Below are positions 1 through 5,810 of a stretch of 5,878 bases of DNA, in pieces. Source of the DNA: an uncultured Alphaproteobacteria bacterium (GTDB lineage: Bacteria; Pseudomonadota; Alphaproteobacteria; RF32; CAG-239). The translations under genes were made by a program, and so were the position numbers. The stretch covers positions 1-5,878 of the forward strand of contig CAKQTH010000024.1 of the NCBI GenBank assembly GCA_934276635.1, written 5' to 3'. The number at the start of each line of letters is the position of its first letter. Position 1 is the first letter of the stretch. The notes beneath the pieces were generated by a model. That model did not search any database, was not told the origin of the DNA, and was given only the letters and a program-made list of their open reading frames with translations.

Positions 1-105
1 GAAGAGTGGAACCCGAAGGATATCACGAGCTATGCGGAGATTAACCGTCATGACGGCGGCCGCACCGGCTGGGATATTAATGCAGGACTGAAGTTCCAGT
101 TTTAA
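1..105 (+). CDS. C-terminal fragment of a probable outer-membrane beta-barrel protein
   Basis: Frame 1 is open from the window edge to a TAA at 103-105 and gives 34 residues, ending 'RTGWDINAGLKFQF'. The alternating pattern 'W-D-I-N-A-G-L-K-F-Q-F' with a terminal phenylalanine is the usual last strand of a Gram-negative outer-membrane barrel, recognised by the BAM complex; autotransporter barrels often end in a similar GxxxxF-type strand. A strong terminator begins about 35 bases after the stop, so this gene ends its transcription unit and is probably not co-transcribed with the cysteine-rich gene downstream. The passenger or upstream part lies outside the window, so the exact family cannot be decided. 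It could equally be a porin or another barrel. Confidence 0.6.
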   Translation, partial: EEWNPKDITSYAEINRHDGGRTGWDINAGLKFQF

Positions 106-140
106 AGTCCGCTATTTAGGCGACTAATCGCAAAAATGCG

Positions 141-197
141 AGAGGGTGGAAATTCATGTAGTATTATCTACACTAAAATTTCCACCCCTCTTTTTTT
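141..197 (+). terminator. Rho-independent terminator of the barrel gene
   Basis: The arm AGAGGGTGGAAATT (141-154) pairs with AATTTCCACCCCTCT (177-191), with one bulged base. Inside it TGTAG (157-161) pairs with CTACA (168-172). Seven T follow at 191-197. A small extra hairpin, CGCA-aaaa-TGCG, sits just upstream at 129-140. Long stem plus U-run is the classical intrinsic terminator. Confidence 0.9.
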
Positions 198-226
198 GCT
201 TCTATCCGCCTCAAATATCGAACTTT

Positions 227-255
227 TTGAAAAGGAGGGCGGCGGATGATAAAAT
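227..255 (+). promoter_or_regulatory. Candidate sigma-70 promoter P1 of the cysteine-rich gene
   Basis: TTGAAA (227-232) and TAAAAT (250-255) are separated by exactly 17 bases, each one mismatch from consensus. The spacer is unusually G-rich and contains AAGGAGGG, which resembles a Shine-Dalgarno but leads only to a four-codon ORF. The predicted start, near 262, would give a leader of about 100 bases before ATG 364. Prediction from sequence only. Confidence 0.45.
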
Positions 256-267
256 ATTAAAAACTGC

Positions 268-296
268 TTGATTTTATGTCATAAATCAGCTACACT
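268..296 (+). promoter_or_regulatory. Candidate promoter P2 with an internal inverted repeat
   Basis: TTGATT (268-273) and TACACT (291-296) are 17 bases apart. An inverted repeat overlaps the -35 and spacer: TGATTTTATG (269-278), one base, CATAAATCA (280-288), perfect apart from one bulged T; this is a plausible operator. Transcription would begin near 303, next to a second inverted repeat, ACAGTT (301-306) with AACTGT (317-322), which could fold at the mRNA 5' end. The leader before ATG 364 would be about 60 bases. Confidence 0.5.
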
Positions 297-352
297 TAAT
301 ACAGTTGATATGGCAAAACTGTCAAAATCAGCGGATTTATTATATTTTTTAT

Positions 353-356
353 GGAG
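353..356 (+). promoter_or_regulatory. Shine-Dalgarno site that fixes the start at 364
   Basis: GGAG lies seven bases before ATG 364. The alternative start, GTG 446 in the frame of the long ORF, has no comparable site. This supports translation beginning at the signal peptide in frame 1 rather than at 446. Confidence 0.65.
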
Positions 357-363
357 CAAAGGC

Positions 364-2323
364 ATGAGCAAAAGCAGAATATTCATCGGGCTCCTAACCC
401 TTTTTATAGCCTCTATGGGGGGGGGTAGAGCCGAGTAACGCTGATGTGTGTTTTATCGTCGGCGGGTGCGACAAACCGAGCATCGAAACAAAAGATTGCA
501 ATAGTTTGGGATACAAAGAAAAATCGTGCGATGGAGTAGAGAAAATCGTATACGATACCTGTGTCTCAAAAGGTGAAAAATTTGTAAAATGTACCTGTAA
601 TCCTAACTATTATATGCTGACGGAAAAACCGACAAACGAGGCGGCGTATGATATTGAAGAATGCACAAAGGTAGACGGTAAAAAACTCTACCGTGCAACC
701 TGCAAAAGCGACTACAAGTATAGTTTATCCGAAATAACACGAGAAGACGGAAAGACAAATTCAATGCTTTGCGAGACAGGCAAAACTCCTGTCGCAGATG
801 GCGGAATCTGTACGATGCTGTATGGTGATAATGCAAATGCAAATAAAGTATTGTACAAAGATTGCGATTGCAACAGCTCGTATCAATATGACAAGCAAAA
901 AGAAAACGGAGTTGTAGTTGAAGGCTTCAAATATGAAGGAGAATGCACATATAAGTACGGCAAAAAAGCGACTGAAACACGATATTCGTCAGTGACTTGC
1001 GATAAATCCAAAGATTATATTTCAACGAACTGTTCTGGCAATATGAAGGAAGATAAAACAGCTTTTCACAGCGCCGCAAATTTAACTTGCCGGACTTGCA
1101 AGGCTCCTGAATGCCCGATATGTAAATCGAAGAAAGCTTGTTATGCTAAATATTTTGATATTTTGGTAAAACATCCGTTGTCTGGAGATATAGTTTTGAA
1201 TACAACATTTGATGTGGACAGCAACGGATGTTGGTATCCGAAATTCCCGAGTTGCACGGATATCAAGTTAAAACAAGATGAACCGTATAGAGACTATCCT
1301 TCAACAGAAATTCCAGAGATAATTAACGGCGTTGTAAATACGACAAAATGTATAGCAGACTGCGAAGTAGATCCGATTTTTGGTTATAATACGGAAGAAC
1401 AATGCAAAGAAAATTTGCCGTCATCAAAAACATGCAAACAAGTGACTTATACTAATAAGTCAGATGTCGGCAGCAATACTTTTACCAATTTAGGTTCAAA
1501 AACTTTAACATGCTTTGTAAAACAATGTAAGTATTCAACGCAAGACAGTTGTAAATCTGCATATTCTTCGTATTTTTCTTATCACCCGATCAGCAACAAA
1601 AAGATAAATCTTTTGAAAGATTGTGCTAAAGATACTTATGAGTGTTGGAATCCTGTCTATAATACATGTGAAGATCTGGGAATGACAAAACGGGAAGAAG
1701 ACAGTTCAATAACATATCCTGAAATAGAAACTCCGGTCGGAATATGTATGGTAACATGCAAAGATTGGTACAAAGGTTTTTCGAATGCCGGTACATATGA
1801 AGAGTGTGTTCAGGCGAAAGAACTTGGCCAAAAATGCGTATCTCTCGGTAAAGTAGGTACAACAGAATGCTATTATTCGAGAGAACTGGGCTGTACTGAC
1901 TTTTTTGGTACAGGCTGTACAGAAAAACGCGATTTAGCGATAGCAACCTGTGAAGACGGCATAGATATATGCTTGATGAACTGTTCAGGAAACAACTGTT
2001 GCTGCACGGCAGAAAACAATGGTTATTGCGAGCCTAGGGCAACTTATTGTGAAAAAATGGTTGGTTACATCTGTGAATTTCGAGATGTTGATCGTTATTA
2101 TGAAGGCAAGAAAATTACAATGACTTGTGATATTTCTGTGGACCCTGACACTAAGAAACCTAATATACCTTCCGATGTGTGCAGTGGTAAGACATATGCA
2201 CAAACACAAGCATATTGCACCAAAAATGGATATAGCACCAATATGGGACATCAGCAAAATTGTAAAGACGGTTTGTATGATTTCTGTCCTTGCAACCAAG
2301 CATATACAAAGTGCCGGTATTAA
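364..2323 (+). CDS. Exported cysteine-rich repeat protein, out of frame at a G9 tract (candidate phase-variable gene)
   Basis: Function is not recognised. Translation from ATG 364 starts with a clear signal peptide: 'MSKSR', then a hydrophobic core 'IFIGLLTLFIAS'. With nine G at 417-425 it stops after 24 residues (TAA 436-438). The long body is in frame 2 (446-2323, 625 codons counted from GTG 446). Removing one G joins them as 'MGGVEPSNADVCFIVGG', a 652-residue precursor with a likely signal peptidase I site after S-N-A (residue 26). There is no lipobox. The body has 56 cysteines (about 9%), many tyrosines and lysines, and pairs such as CxC, CxxC and 'NCSGNNCCC', suggesting a disulfide-stabilised periplasmic or surface protein. 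Residues 39-195 (counted from GTG 446) hold irregular 'EC-x-YGKK-...-C-x-...-Y' units; residues 226-483 hold two long tandem units; the C-terminus is a further cysteine-rich tail ending 'TKCRY'. No enzyme motif or transmembrane segment is seen. The frame break may be phase variation, transcriptional slippage, a decayed gene or a homopolymer read error. The otherwise intact 625 codons argue against old decay. Confidence 0.75.
417..425 (+). repeat. G9 homopolymer inside the signal-peptide coding region
   Basis: Nine consecutive G lie just after the hydrophobic core of the signal peptide, in the context T-G9-TAG. Eight or eleven G put the start codon at 364 in frame with the 625-codon body. Nine G give a stop at 436-438, and seven G give an immediate TAG. 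Such tracts mutate by slipped-strand mispairing and are established phase-variation switches in other bacteria; the role here is inferred. Confidence 0.8.
1121..1894 (+). repeat. Two tandem units of about 120-135 residues in the cysteine-rich protein
   Basis: Unit 1 covers about 1121-1528 and unit 2 about 1529-1894. Cysteines line up at a nearly constant offset (residues counted from GTG 446): 232/369, 262/400, 270/408, 302/434, 306/438, 320/454, 330/464, 356/475. Shared phrases include 'YHPIS' against 'KHPLS', 'CWYPKFPSC' against 'CWNPVYNTC', 'YPSTEIPEI' against 'YPEIETPVG', and 'NTEEQCKENL' against 'GTYEECVQAKEL'. The units have diverged strongly in sequence, so the duplication is old, but the cysteine framework is kept, which argues for selection on a disulfide-bonded fold. 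Confidence 0.8.
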
Positions 2324-2343
2324 AAACAGTGTTTATTACCAAA

Positions 2344-2364
2344 CGGCGGGAGAAAATCCCGCCG
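2344..2364 (+). other. Perfect 8-bp GC hairpin in the 3' untranslated region
   Basis: CGGCGGGA (2344-2351), loop GAAAA, TCCCGCCG (2357-2364), starting 21 bases after the stop of the cysteine-rich gene. No T-run follows on the plus strand, where the next bases are purine-rich, so it is not a standard terminator. It may protect the mRNA 3' end or act with the larger hairpin at 2425-2510. Confidence 0.6.
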
Positions 2365-2424
2365 CGGAGAAAGAGCAAAATAAGAAAGGAAAAGAAAAAC
2401 TAAGATAAAATTATAAACATAGTC

Positions 2425-2522
2425 GGCCGGAGAGGCGGGCGCAGGGAAAAATAATTACGTTCTCCTAATTTACGCATATAATTACAATCCCTGCGTCTCC
2501 CGCTCCGGCCGGCCTGTTTTGT
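2425..2522 (+). terminator. Long composite hairpin, probable terminator of the cysteine-rich gene
   Basis: Three stem blocks nest: GGCCGGAG (2425-2432) with CTCCGGCC (2503-2510); CGGG (2436-2439) with CCCG (2499-2502); CGCAGGG (2440-2446) with CCCTGCG (2489-2495). Three-base bulges AGG and TCT lie on opposite sides. The AT-rich interior can pair further through TAATTACGT-like bases. CCTGTTTTGTT follows, a weak U-run. The total length of 86 bases is more than a simple terminator needs, so a dispersed intergenic repeat or structured RNA is possible. The hairpins and the promoter at 2592-2620 are the only features I see in the gene-free stretch 2324-2660. Confidence 0.5.
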
Positions 2523-2591
2523 TACAAGCTCAAAATTTTATCTGATTTTTTCCCGGCATTTTCCCCGTACACAAATTTTCGCAAAAAAGCA

Positions 2592-2620
2592 TTGACATTT
2601 TAGACAAAATAAATGATAAT
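2592..2620 (+). promoter_or_regulatory. Strong sigma-70 promoter of the two-gene membrane protein operon
   Basis: TTGACA (2592-2597) and GATAAT (2615-2620) are separated by 17 bases. The spacer starts TTTTAGACAAAATA, an imperfect palindrome (TTTT-AGAC-AAAA), which also occurs at the same place in the promoter at 3820-3848 on the other strand. Transcription would start near 2627, giving a leader of about 34 AT-rich bases without a Shine-Dalgarno. Confidence 0.8.
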
Positions 2621-2660
2621 TTATAGCAAATATAAATTATTCATCTAACTTATTTGATTT

Positions 2661-3029
2661 ATGAACCTTTCATTTATTATTCTTGCCGTAGCAGTTTGTT
2701 TGCTATCGGTTGTCGTGATTGTTTTGCTTTTTGTAAAACATGGTGATAATGAAAAAATCGAATCGCTGCAGGAAAAAAATGAGCGCCTTTTTAAGGATAA
2801 AGACTTTGCTTTTTATCTGCTCTCTATCCGCGATGAAGATTTTGCATCTTATCAAAAAGTTTTGTCCTGCATTCTGCTTGATGCCGATGTGGACAAAATG
2901 ATTAGGCATATGAACGATATCAAAATCGTCTGCGCAAACAGTTCGTCGGGAAAACAAGAATTGTTTGCCTTGAAGCATGCCGAGGAGCTTATTCGCAATG
3001 TCTACAAAAAACAAATAAAATTCAAATAA
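2661..3029 (+). CDS. Small single-pass membrane protein with cytoplasmic helical domain (paralogue A)
   Basis: The family is not recognised. The product has 122 residues. Residues 4-26 are a strong transmembrane helix with no positive charge before it and K26-H27 after, so the predicted topology is N-out, C-in. Residues 29-47 ('DNEKIESLQEKNERLFKDK') are charged and helical, possibly a short coiled coil. Residues 68-118 hold the block shared with the minus-strand gene at 3365-3778: 'LLDADVDKM' and, near the end, 'AEELIRNVYKKQ'. No catalytic motif is seen. The start at 2661 lies about 34 bases after the predicted transcription start and has no Shine-Dalgarno; the next gene begins one base after the stop. 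Being a small membrane-anchored helical protein it may act as a scaffold or partner of another membrane protein, but this is only inference. Confidence 0.75.
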   Translation: MNLSFIILAVAVCLLSVVVIVLLFVKHGDNEKIESLQEKNERLFKDKDFAFYLLSIRDEDFASYQKVLSCILLDADVDKMIRHMNDIKIVCANSSSGKQELFALKHAEELIRNVYKKQIKFK

Positions 3030-3030
3030 T

Positions 3031-3324
3031 ATGAACACGACAATTTTAGTTATTATCGGCCTTGCGGTTTGTGCCGTATTGCTGATGCTGTATGTCAAAC
3101 TTTACCGCACGCGCAACAGCTGTCGTTATTATAACACGATGTGGATGCGTACCGTAAAGTTTATGGCAGATTTTTCTTCAAAAGAAGATTTGCGGAAAAT
3201 GCTTGAAAAGATTTCGGCAATCAGAGAAGAAATTGAAAGCGGAGGAGTTGAAGCGACCGTCCCTCCGTCGATGCTTAACTTTACGGAGGCTATAATTCGT
3301 AAAGCTTTGCGGAAAAAGGAATAA
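3031..3324 (+). CDS. Small single-pass membrane protein (paralogue B), second gene of the operon
   Basis: The family is not recognised. The product has 97 residues. Residues 4-22 form a transmembrane helix followed by a basic stretch ('KLYRTRNSCR'), again predicting N-out, C-in. It lacks the long coiled coil of its neighbours. Its C-terminal half ('FMADFSSKEDLRKMLEKI' at 44-61, then 'NFTEAIIRKALRKKE') aligns in order with 'LMADLLDDADVSKLMGLL' and 'EDIIREIRKKQ' of the 3365-3778 gene, so it is a shorter, more divergent member of the same group. The ATG lies one base after the upstream TAA with no Shine-Dalgarno, so translational coupling is likely. The stop runs directly into a bidirectional terminator. 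Confidence 0.72.
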   Translation: MNTTILVIIGLAVCAVLLMLYVKLYRTRNSCRYYNTMWMRTVKFMADFSSKEDLRKMLEKISAIREEIESGGVEATVPPSMLNFTEAIIRKALRKKE

Positions 3325-3361
3325 AAAAATACCTGAGTTTTTATAACTCAGGTATTTTTTT
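3323..3361. terminator. Bidirectional intrinsic terminator between convergent genes
   Basis: AAAAAAATACCTGAGTT (3323-3339), loop TTTAT, AACTCAGGTATTTTTTT (3345-3361): a perfect stem with a U-run in the transcript from either strand. It serves the operon ending at 3324 and the minus-strand gene ending at 3365, and fills nearly the whole gap between them. Confidence 0.92.
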
Positions 3362-3364
3362 GTG

Positions 3365-3778
3365 TTAAGCATTTTGCTTTTTGCGAATCTCTCTGATGAT
3401 GTCTTCCACATCTTCGGTCGCGAGTTTGTATTCGTGCAAACGGGGAGAAGATTTTGACTCGGAAAGCATCTCATGCATAAGCTTGTCTTGTTCCAACAAA
3501 CCCATGAGCTTGCTGACATCGGCATCATCAAGCAAATCAGCCATAAGCCTTTTTAGCTCCCTGTGAACGGCATCTTTTGAAATTCCGGCGGAAGTTAAAT
3601 CTCTTTTGCGTTTGAGCAAAGACTGAAACTTTTCTTTAAGTTTGTCTTGCTCCTCTTGCAATCTTTGGTTTTCGGCAATCAGGGTATCCATGCTTTTTTG
3701 AAGCGATGAATTGTACTTGAGAAGGATAACGGCAAGGATTACGGCAAGAGCTGAAAAAATAAGAATTAAGACTTGCAT
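3365..3778 (-). CDS. Small membrane-anchored coiled-coil protein (paralogue C)
   Basis: The family is not recognised. The product has 137 residues. Residues 2-20 ('QVLILIFSALAVILAVILL') form the transmembrane helix with no charge before it, predicting N-out, C-in. Residues 24-60 have a heptad-like pattern of L/M/I with E, K and Q ('LIAENQRLQEEQDKLKEK'), a likely coiled coil that could dimerise. Residues 78-134 are the conserved block: 'LMADLLDDADVSKLM' and 'EDVEDIIREIRKKQ', close to 'LLDADVDKM' and 'EELIRNVYKKQ' of the gene at 2661. It converges on that operon and has its own promoter, nearly identical to the operon promoter. The start at 3778 is supported by that promoter (leader about 35 bases), although no Shine-Dalgarno is present. 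Its role is unknown. Confidence 0.78.
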   Translation of the reverse strand: MQVLILIFSALAVILAVILLKYNSSLQKSMDTLIAENQRLQEEQDKLKEKFQSLLKRKRDLTSAGISKDAVHRELKRLMADLLDDADVSKLMGLLEQDKLMHEMLSESKSSPRLHEYKLATEDVEDIIREIRKKQNA

Positions 3779-3819
3779 AAAAAAAATAATTTTTAGTGAA
3801 TAATAAAGTTTACAAATAC

Positions 3820-3848
3820 AATATCGTCTATTTTGTCTAAAAAGTCAA
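3820..3848 (-). promoter_or_regulatory. Promoter of the minus-strand coiled-coil gene, twin of the one at 2592
   Basis: Read on the minus strand: TTGACT (3848-3843), 17-base spacer beginning TTTTAGACAAAATA, then GATATT (3825-3820). Apart from a few substitutions this matches the promoter at 2592-2620. The following leader also resembles the other one (both contain TTATTCA and end in T-rich sequence before ATG), and the -35-to-ATG distance differs by only one base. Confidence 0.78.
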
Positions 3849-3889
3849 GAGAGATTTTGATGCAAAGATAAATAATTGTGCTATAAATC

Positions 3890-3922
3890 AAAAAAATCCC
3901 CAAGTCTTTCGACCTGAGGATT
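3890..3922 (-). terminator. Intrinsic terminator of rpsA
   Basis: On the minus strand AATCCTCAGGTC (3922-3911), loop GAAA, GACTTGGGGATT (3906-3895), then a run of T from the A-run at 3890-3896. The stem has twelve pairs including two G-U, with a stable GNRA loop, starting about 20 bases after the rpsA stop. The plus-strand reading also ends in T, so it may work in both directions. Confidence 0.88.
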
Positions 3923-3942
3923 TTTTGATTTGGAAATAACGA

Positions 3943-5622
3943 CTATTTCTTCTTCAAAGCTTCACCCAAAGCATCGCCCAGAGCGGAGTTAGAAGTGTTG
4001 CCAGAATATTCTTCCAGAACTTTCTTCTCTTCTTCAATTTCCAGAGCTTTTACCGAGAGTCCGATTTTGTTGTTTTTCTTGTCAACAGAGGTGATTTTTG
4101 CTTCCAAAACATCGCCTTCGTGATAATTTTCCGGATTCTGGTTTGCCTTAGATTTTGACAAATCAGCTTTCTTAATCAAAGCGTTGATGCCGTTAACCTG
4201 AACATTTACGCCTTTTTCGTCAGCCGAAACAACGGTAGCTTTTACAACATCGCCTTTTTTCAAAGCGTCGATTGCGGTAGCCATTTCGTTTTCGGTCAAC
4301 TGCTTAATGCCGAGGCTGATACGCTCTTTTTCGATATCAACATCAATGATTTTTGCTTCAATTTCCTGACCTTTGGTATAGTCTTTAACGGCTTCTTCGC
4401 CGGACTTGTCCCAAGAGATATCAGAAAGGTGAATCATACCATCGATTTCGTCTGTCAGGCCGATAAACAAACCGAATTCGGTAATGTTCTTAATCTTGCC
4501 TTTGATAACGGATCCGACCGGATGCTCTTCAACATATGCAGCCCAAGGATTCGGGGTGCACTGTTTGATGCCCAGAGAAATTCTTCTCTTTTCCGGATCA
4601 ACTTCCAAAACCTTAACGGTAACTTCCTGAGAAGTGGAAACGATTTTGCCCGGATGAACATTTTTGCGTGTCCAGCTCATTTCAGAAACATGAACCAGGC
4701 CTTCAATGCCGTCTTCAAGCTCTACAAATGCACCATAATCTGTGATGTTTGTAACTTTTCCGGTATAAACTTCACCGACTTTGAAGCGATTTTCAACATC
4801 TTCCCAAGGATCTTTTTCAAGCTGTTTCATACCCAAAGAAATTCTCTGTGTATCTTCGTTGAATTTGATAACCTGAACTTTAACGGTCTGACCGACAGAC
4901 AAAACTTCTGCCGGGTGGTTGATTCTCTTCCAGGAAATATCGGTAACATGGAGCAAACCGTCAACGCCGCCCAAATCAATGAATGCACCGTAATCTGTGA
5001 TGTTTTTAACAACACCGTCAAGAATTGAGCCTTCTTTGAGGTCGTTAATGAGTTCTGCTCTTGCTTCAGCTCTGGTTTCTTCCAAAACAACGCGGCGGGA
5101 AACAACGATGTTGCCTCTTGCCTTGTCCATTTTCAAAATTTGGAACGGTTGAGAAATGCCCATCAACGGAGTGATATCTCTAATCGGACGGATATCAATC
5201 TGAGAGCCCGGAAGGAATGCGATTGCGCCGTTCAAATCAACGGTAAATCCGCCTTTAACGCGGCCGAAGATAACGCCGTTAACTCTTTCACCGGAGTTCA
5301 TGTATTTTTCAAGATCCTGCCAAGCTTCTTCTCTTCTTGCTTTTTCGCGAGAAAGAACGATGTTGCCGTCTTTGTCTTCATAGCGGTCAACATAAACTTC
5401 AACCTGATCGCCGATTTTGAGTTCTGCATTTTGACCGAATTCGCGAAGTGGAACTCTGCCTTCTGATTTCAACCCAACATCAACAATCGCAAAGTCAGGA
5501 GTTAAACGAATGATTGTACCCTTAACAACAGAGCCGATAAGACCGTTTTCACCGAACTGCTCATTGAGCAAATCAGCAAAATTTTCAGTCATTTCAGGGA
5601 TTTTAATTTCAGTATTTGTCAT
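3943..5622 (-). CDS. rpsA: 30S ribosomal protein S1
   Basis: S1 binds mRNA on the small ribosomal subunit and helps initiate translation, particularly on messages with weak Shine-Dalgarno sites. The product from ATG 5622 has 559 residues, the usual size for six-domain proteobacterial S1. S1 domains lie at about 31-94, 112-176, 198-266, 283-353, 370-440 and 456-525. Domains 3-5 show the textbook core 'GVVKNITDYGAFIDL', 'GLLHVTDISW' and 'RISLGMKQL'. Domains 1-2 are the divergent ribosome-binding pair, and domain 6 is more degenerate. An upstream in-frame ATG at 5769 would add 49 residues ('IACKIRNFVYKIYCF...') unlike S1 and overlapping the predicted promoter, so 5622 is preferred: it begins 'MTNTEIKIPEMTENFADLL', as expected. 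No good Shine-Dalgarno precedes it, as is typical of rpsA. The gene is monocistronic here, with its own promoter and terminator. Confidence 0.97.
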   Translation of the reverse strand: MTNTEIKIPEMTENFADLLNEQFGENGLIGSVVKGTIIRLTPDFAIVDVGLKSEGRVPLREFGQNAELKIGDQVEVYVDRYEDKDGNIVLSREKARREEAWQDLEKYMNSGERVNGVIFGRVKGGFTVDLNGAIAFLPGSQIDIRPIRDITPLMGISQPFQILKMDKARGNIVVSRRVVLEETRAEARAELINDLKEGSILDGVVKNITDYGAFIDLGGVDGLLHVTDISWKRINHPAEVLSVGQTVKVQVIKFNEDTQRISLGMKQLEKDPWEDVENRFKVGEVYTGKVTNITDYGAFVELEDGIEGLVHVSEMSWTRKNVHPGKIVSTSQEVTVKVLEVDPEKRRISLGIKQCTPNPWAAYVEEHPVGSVIKGKIKNITEFGLFIGLTDEIDGMIHLSDISWDKSGEEAVKDYTKGQEIEAKIIDVDIEKERISLGIKQLTENEMATAIDALKKGDVVKATVVSADEKGVNVQVNGINALIKKADLSKSKANQNPENYHEGDVLEAKITSVDKKNNKIGLSVKALEIEEEKKVLEEYSGNTSNSALGDALGEALKKK

Positions 5623-5640
5623 ATAAAATTTTTCAAAATG

Positions 5641-5700
5641 CCGGCCCGAAAAAAACAGGGCGGACTTGCGCGGGTTACAACAAAATGTTTTGTGCCGCGC
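5641..5700 (-). promoter_or_regulatory. Structured rpsA leader, possible autoregulatory region
   Basis: The predicted leader of about 90 bases can form two hairpins. GCGCGG (5700-5695) pairs with CCGCGC (5673-5668), with ACAAAA/TTTTGT (5693-5688 and 5685-5680) inside. Nearer the start, CCGCCC (5663-5658) pairs with GGGCCGG (5647-5641) with one bulge. In E. coli the rpsA leader is folded, lacks a strong Shine-Dalgarno and is repressed by S1; the same logic here is inference from the folded, SD-poor leader. Confidence 0.45.
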
Positions 5701-5718
5701 CGCATCAAAACAATAAAT

Positions 5719-5746
5719 TTTATACACGAAATTTCTTATTTTGCAA
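5719..5746 (-). promoter_or_regulatory. Probable rpsA promoter
   Basis: On the minus strand TTGCAA (5746-5741), 16-base spacer, TATAAA (5724-5719). Transcription would start near 5712, about 90 bases before ATG 5622. It lies inside the reading frame of the longer ORF from 5769, which supports the shorter rpsA start. Confidence 0.6.
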
Positions 5747-5810
5747 GCAATATTTTTTTGAATTATCAAGCTGTTTTAGCGGAGCAACAAGGCAAAAAAC
5801 AAAATAATCC

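Noticed and set aside
246..260. Four-codon ORF (MIKY) behind a strong AAGGAGGG
   Set aside because: Too short, with no attenuator features around it, and the GGAGGG falls in the spacer of promoter P1. Probably chance or a remnant.
446..448. GTG 446 as the true start of the cysteine-rich protein
   Set aside because: It has no Shine-Dalgarno and would leave a 56-cysteine protein without an export signal, while a signal peptide with a Shine-Dalgarno lies directly upstream and joins by one base. Restart after the stop at 436 is conceivable but less likely.
364..475. Lipoprotein signal (lipobox) in the cysteine-rich precursor
   Set aside because: The first cysteine of the mature part is preceded by A-D-V, which is not an acceptable lipobox. 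A signal peptidase I site after S-N-A fits better.
1121..1894. CRISPR array or DNA-level tandem repeat
   Set aside because: The repetition is visible only at protein level with strong divergence. There are no short identical repeats with regular spacers anywhere in the window.
2127..2408. 93-codon plus-strand ORF overlapping the end of the cysteine-rich gene
   Set aside because: It runs in another frame across coding sequence and through the GC hairpin, with no ribosome binding site and a composition typical of a frame shadow.
4429..5028. 199-codon plus-strand ORF opposite rpsA
   Set aside because: It is antisense to conserved S1 domains, and its length is explained by the codon bias of rpsA. 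The other antisense ORFs over rpsA and the cysteine-rich gene fall in the same class.
5623..5769. 49-residue N-terminal extension of S1 from ATG 5769
   Set aside because: The extension does not resemble S1, overlaps the predicted promoter and leader hairpins, and the protein from 5622 already has the expected length and N-terminus.
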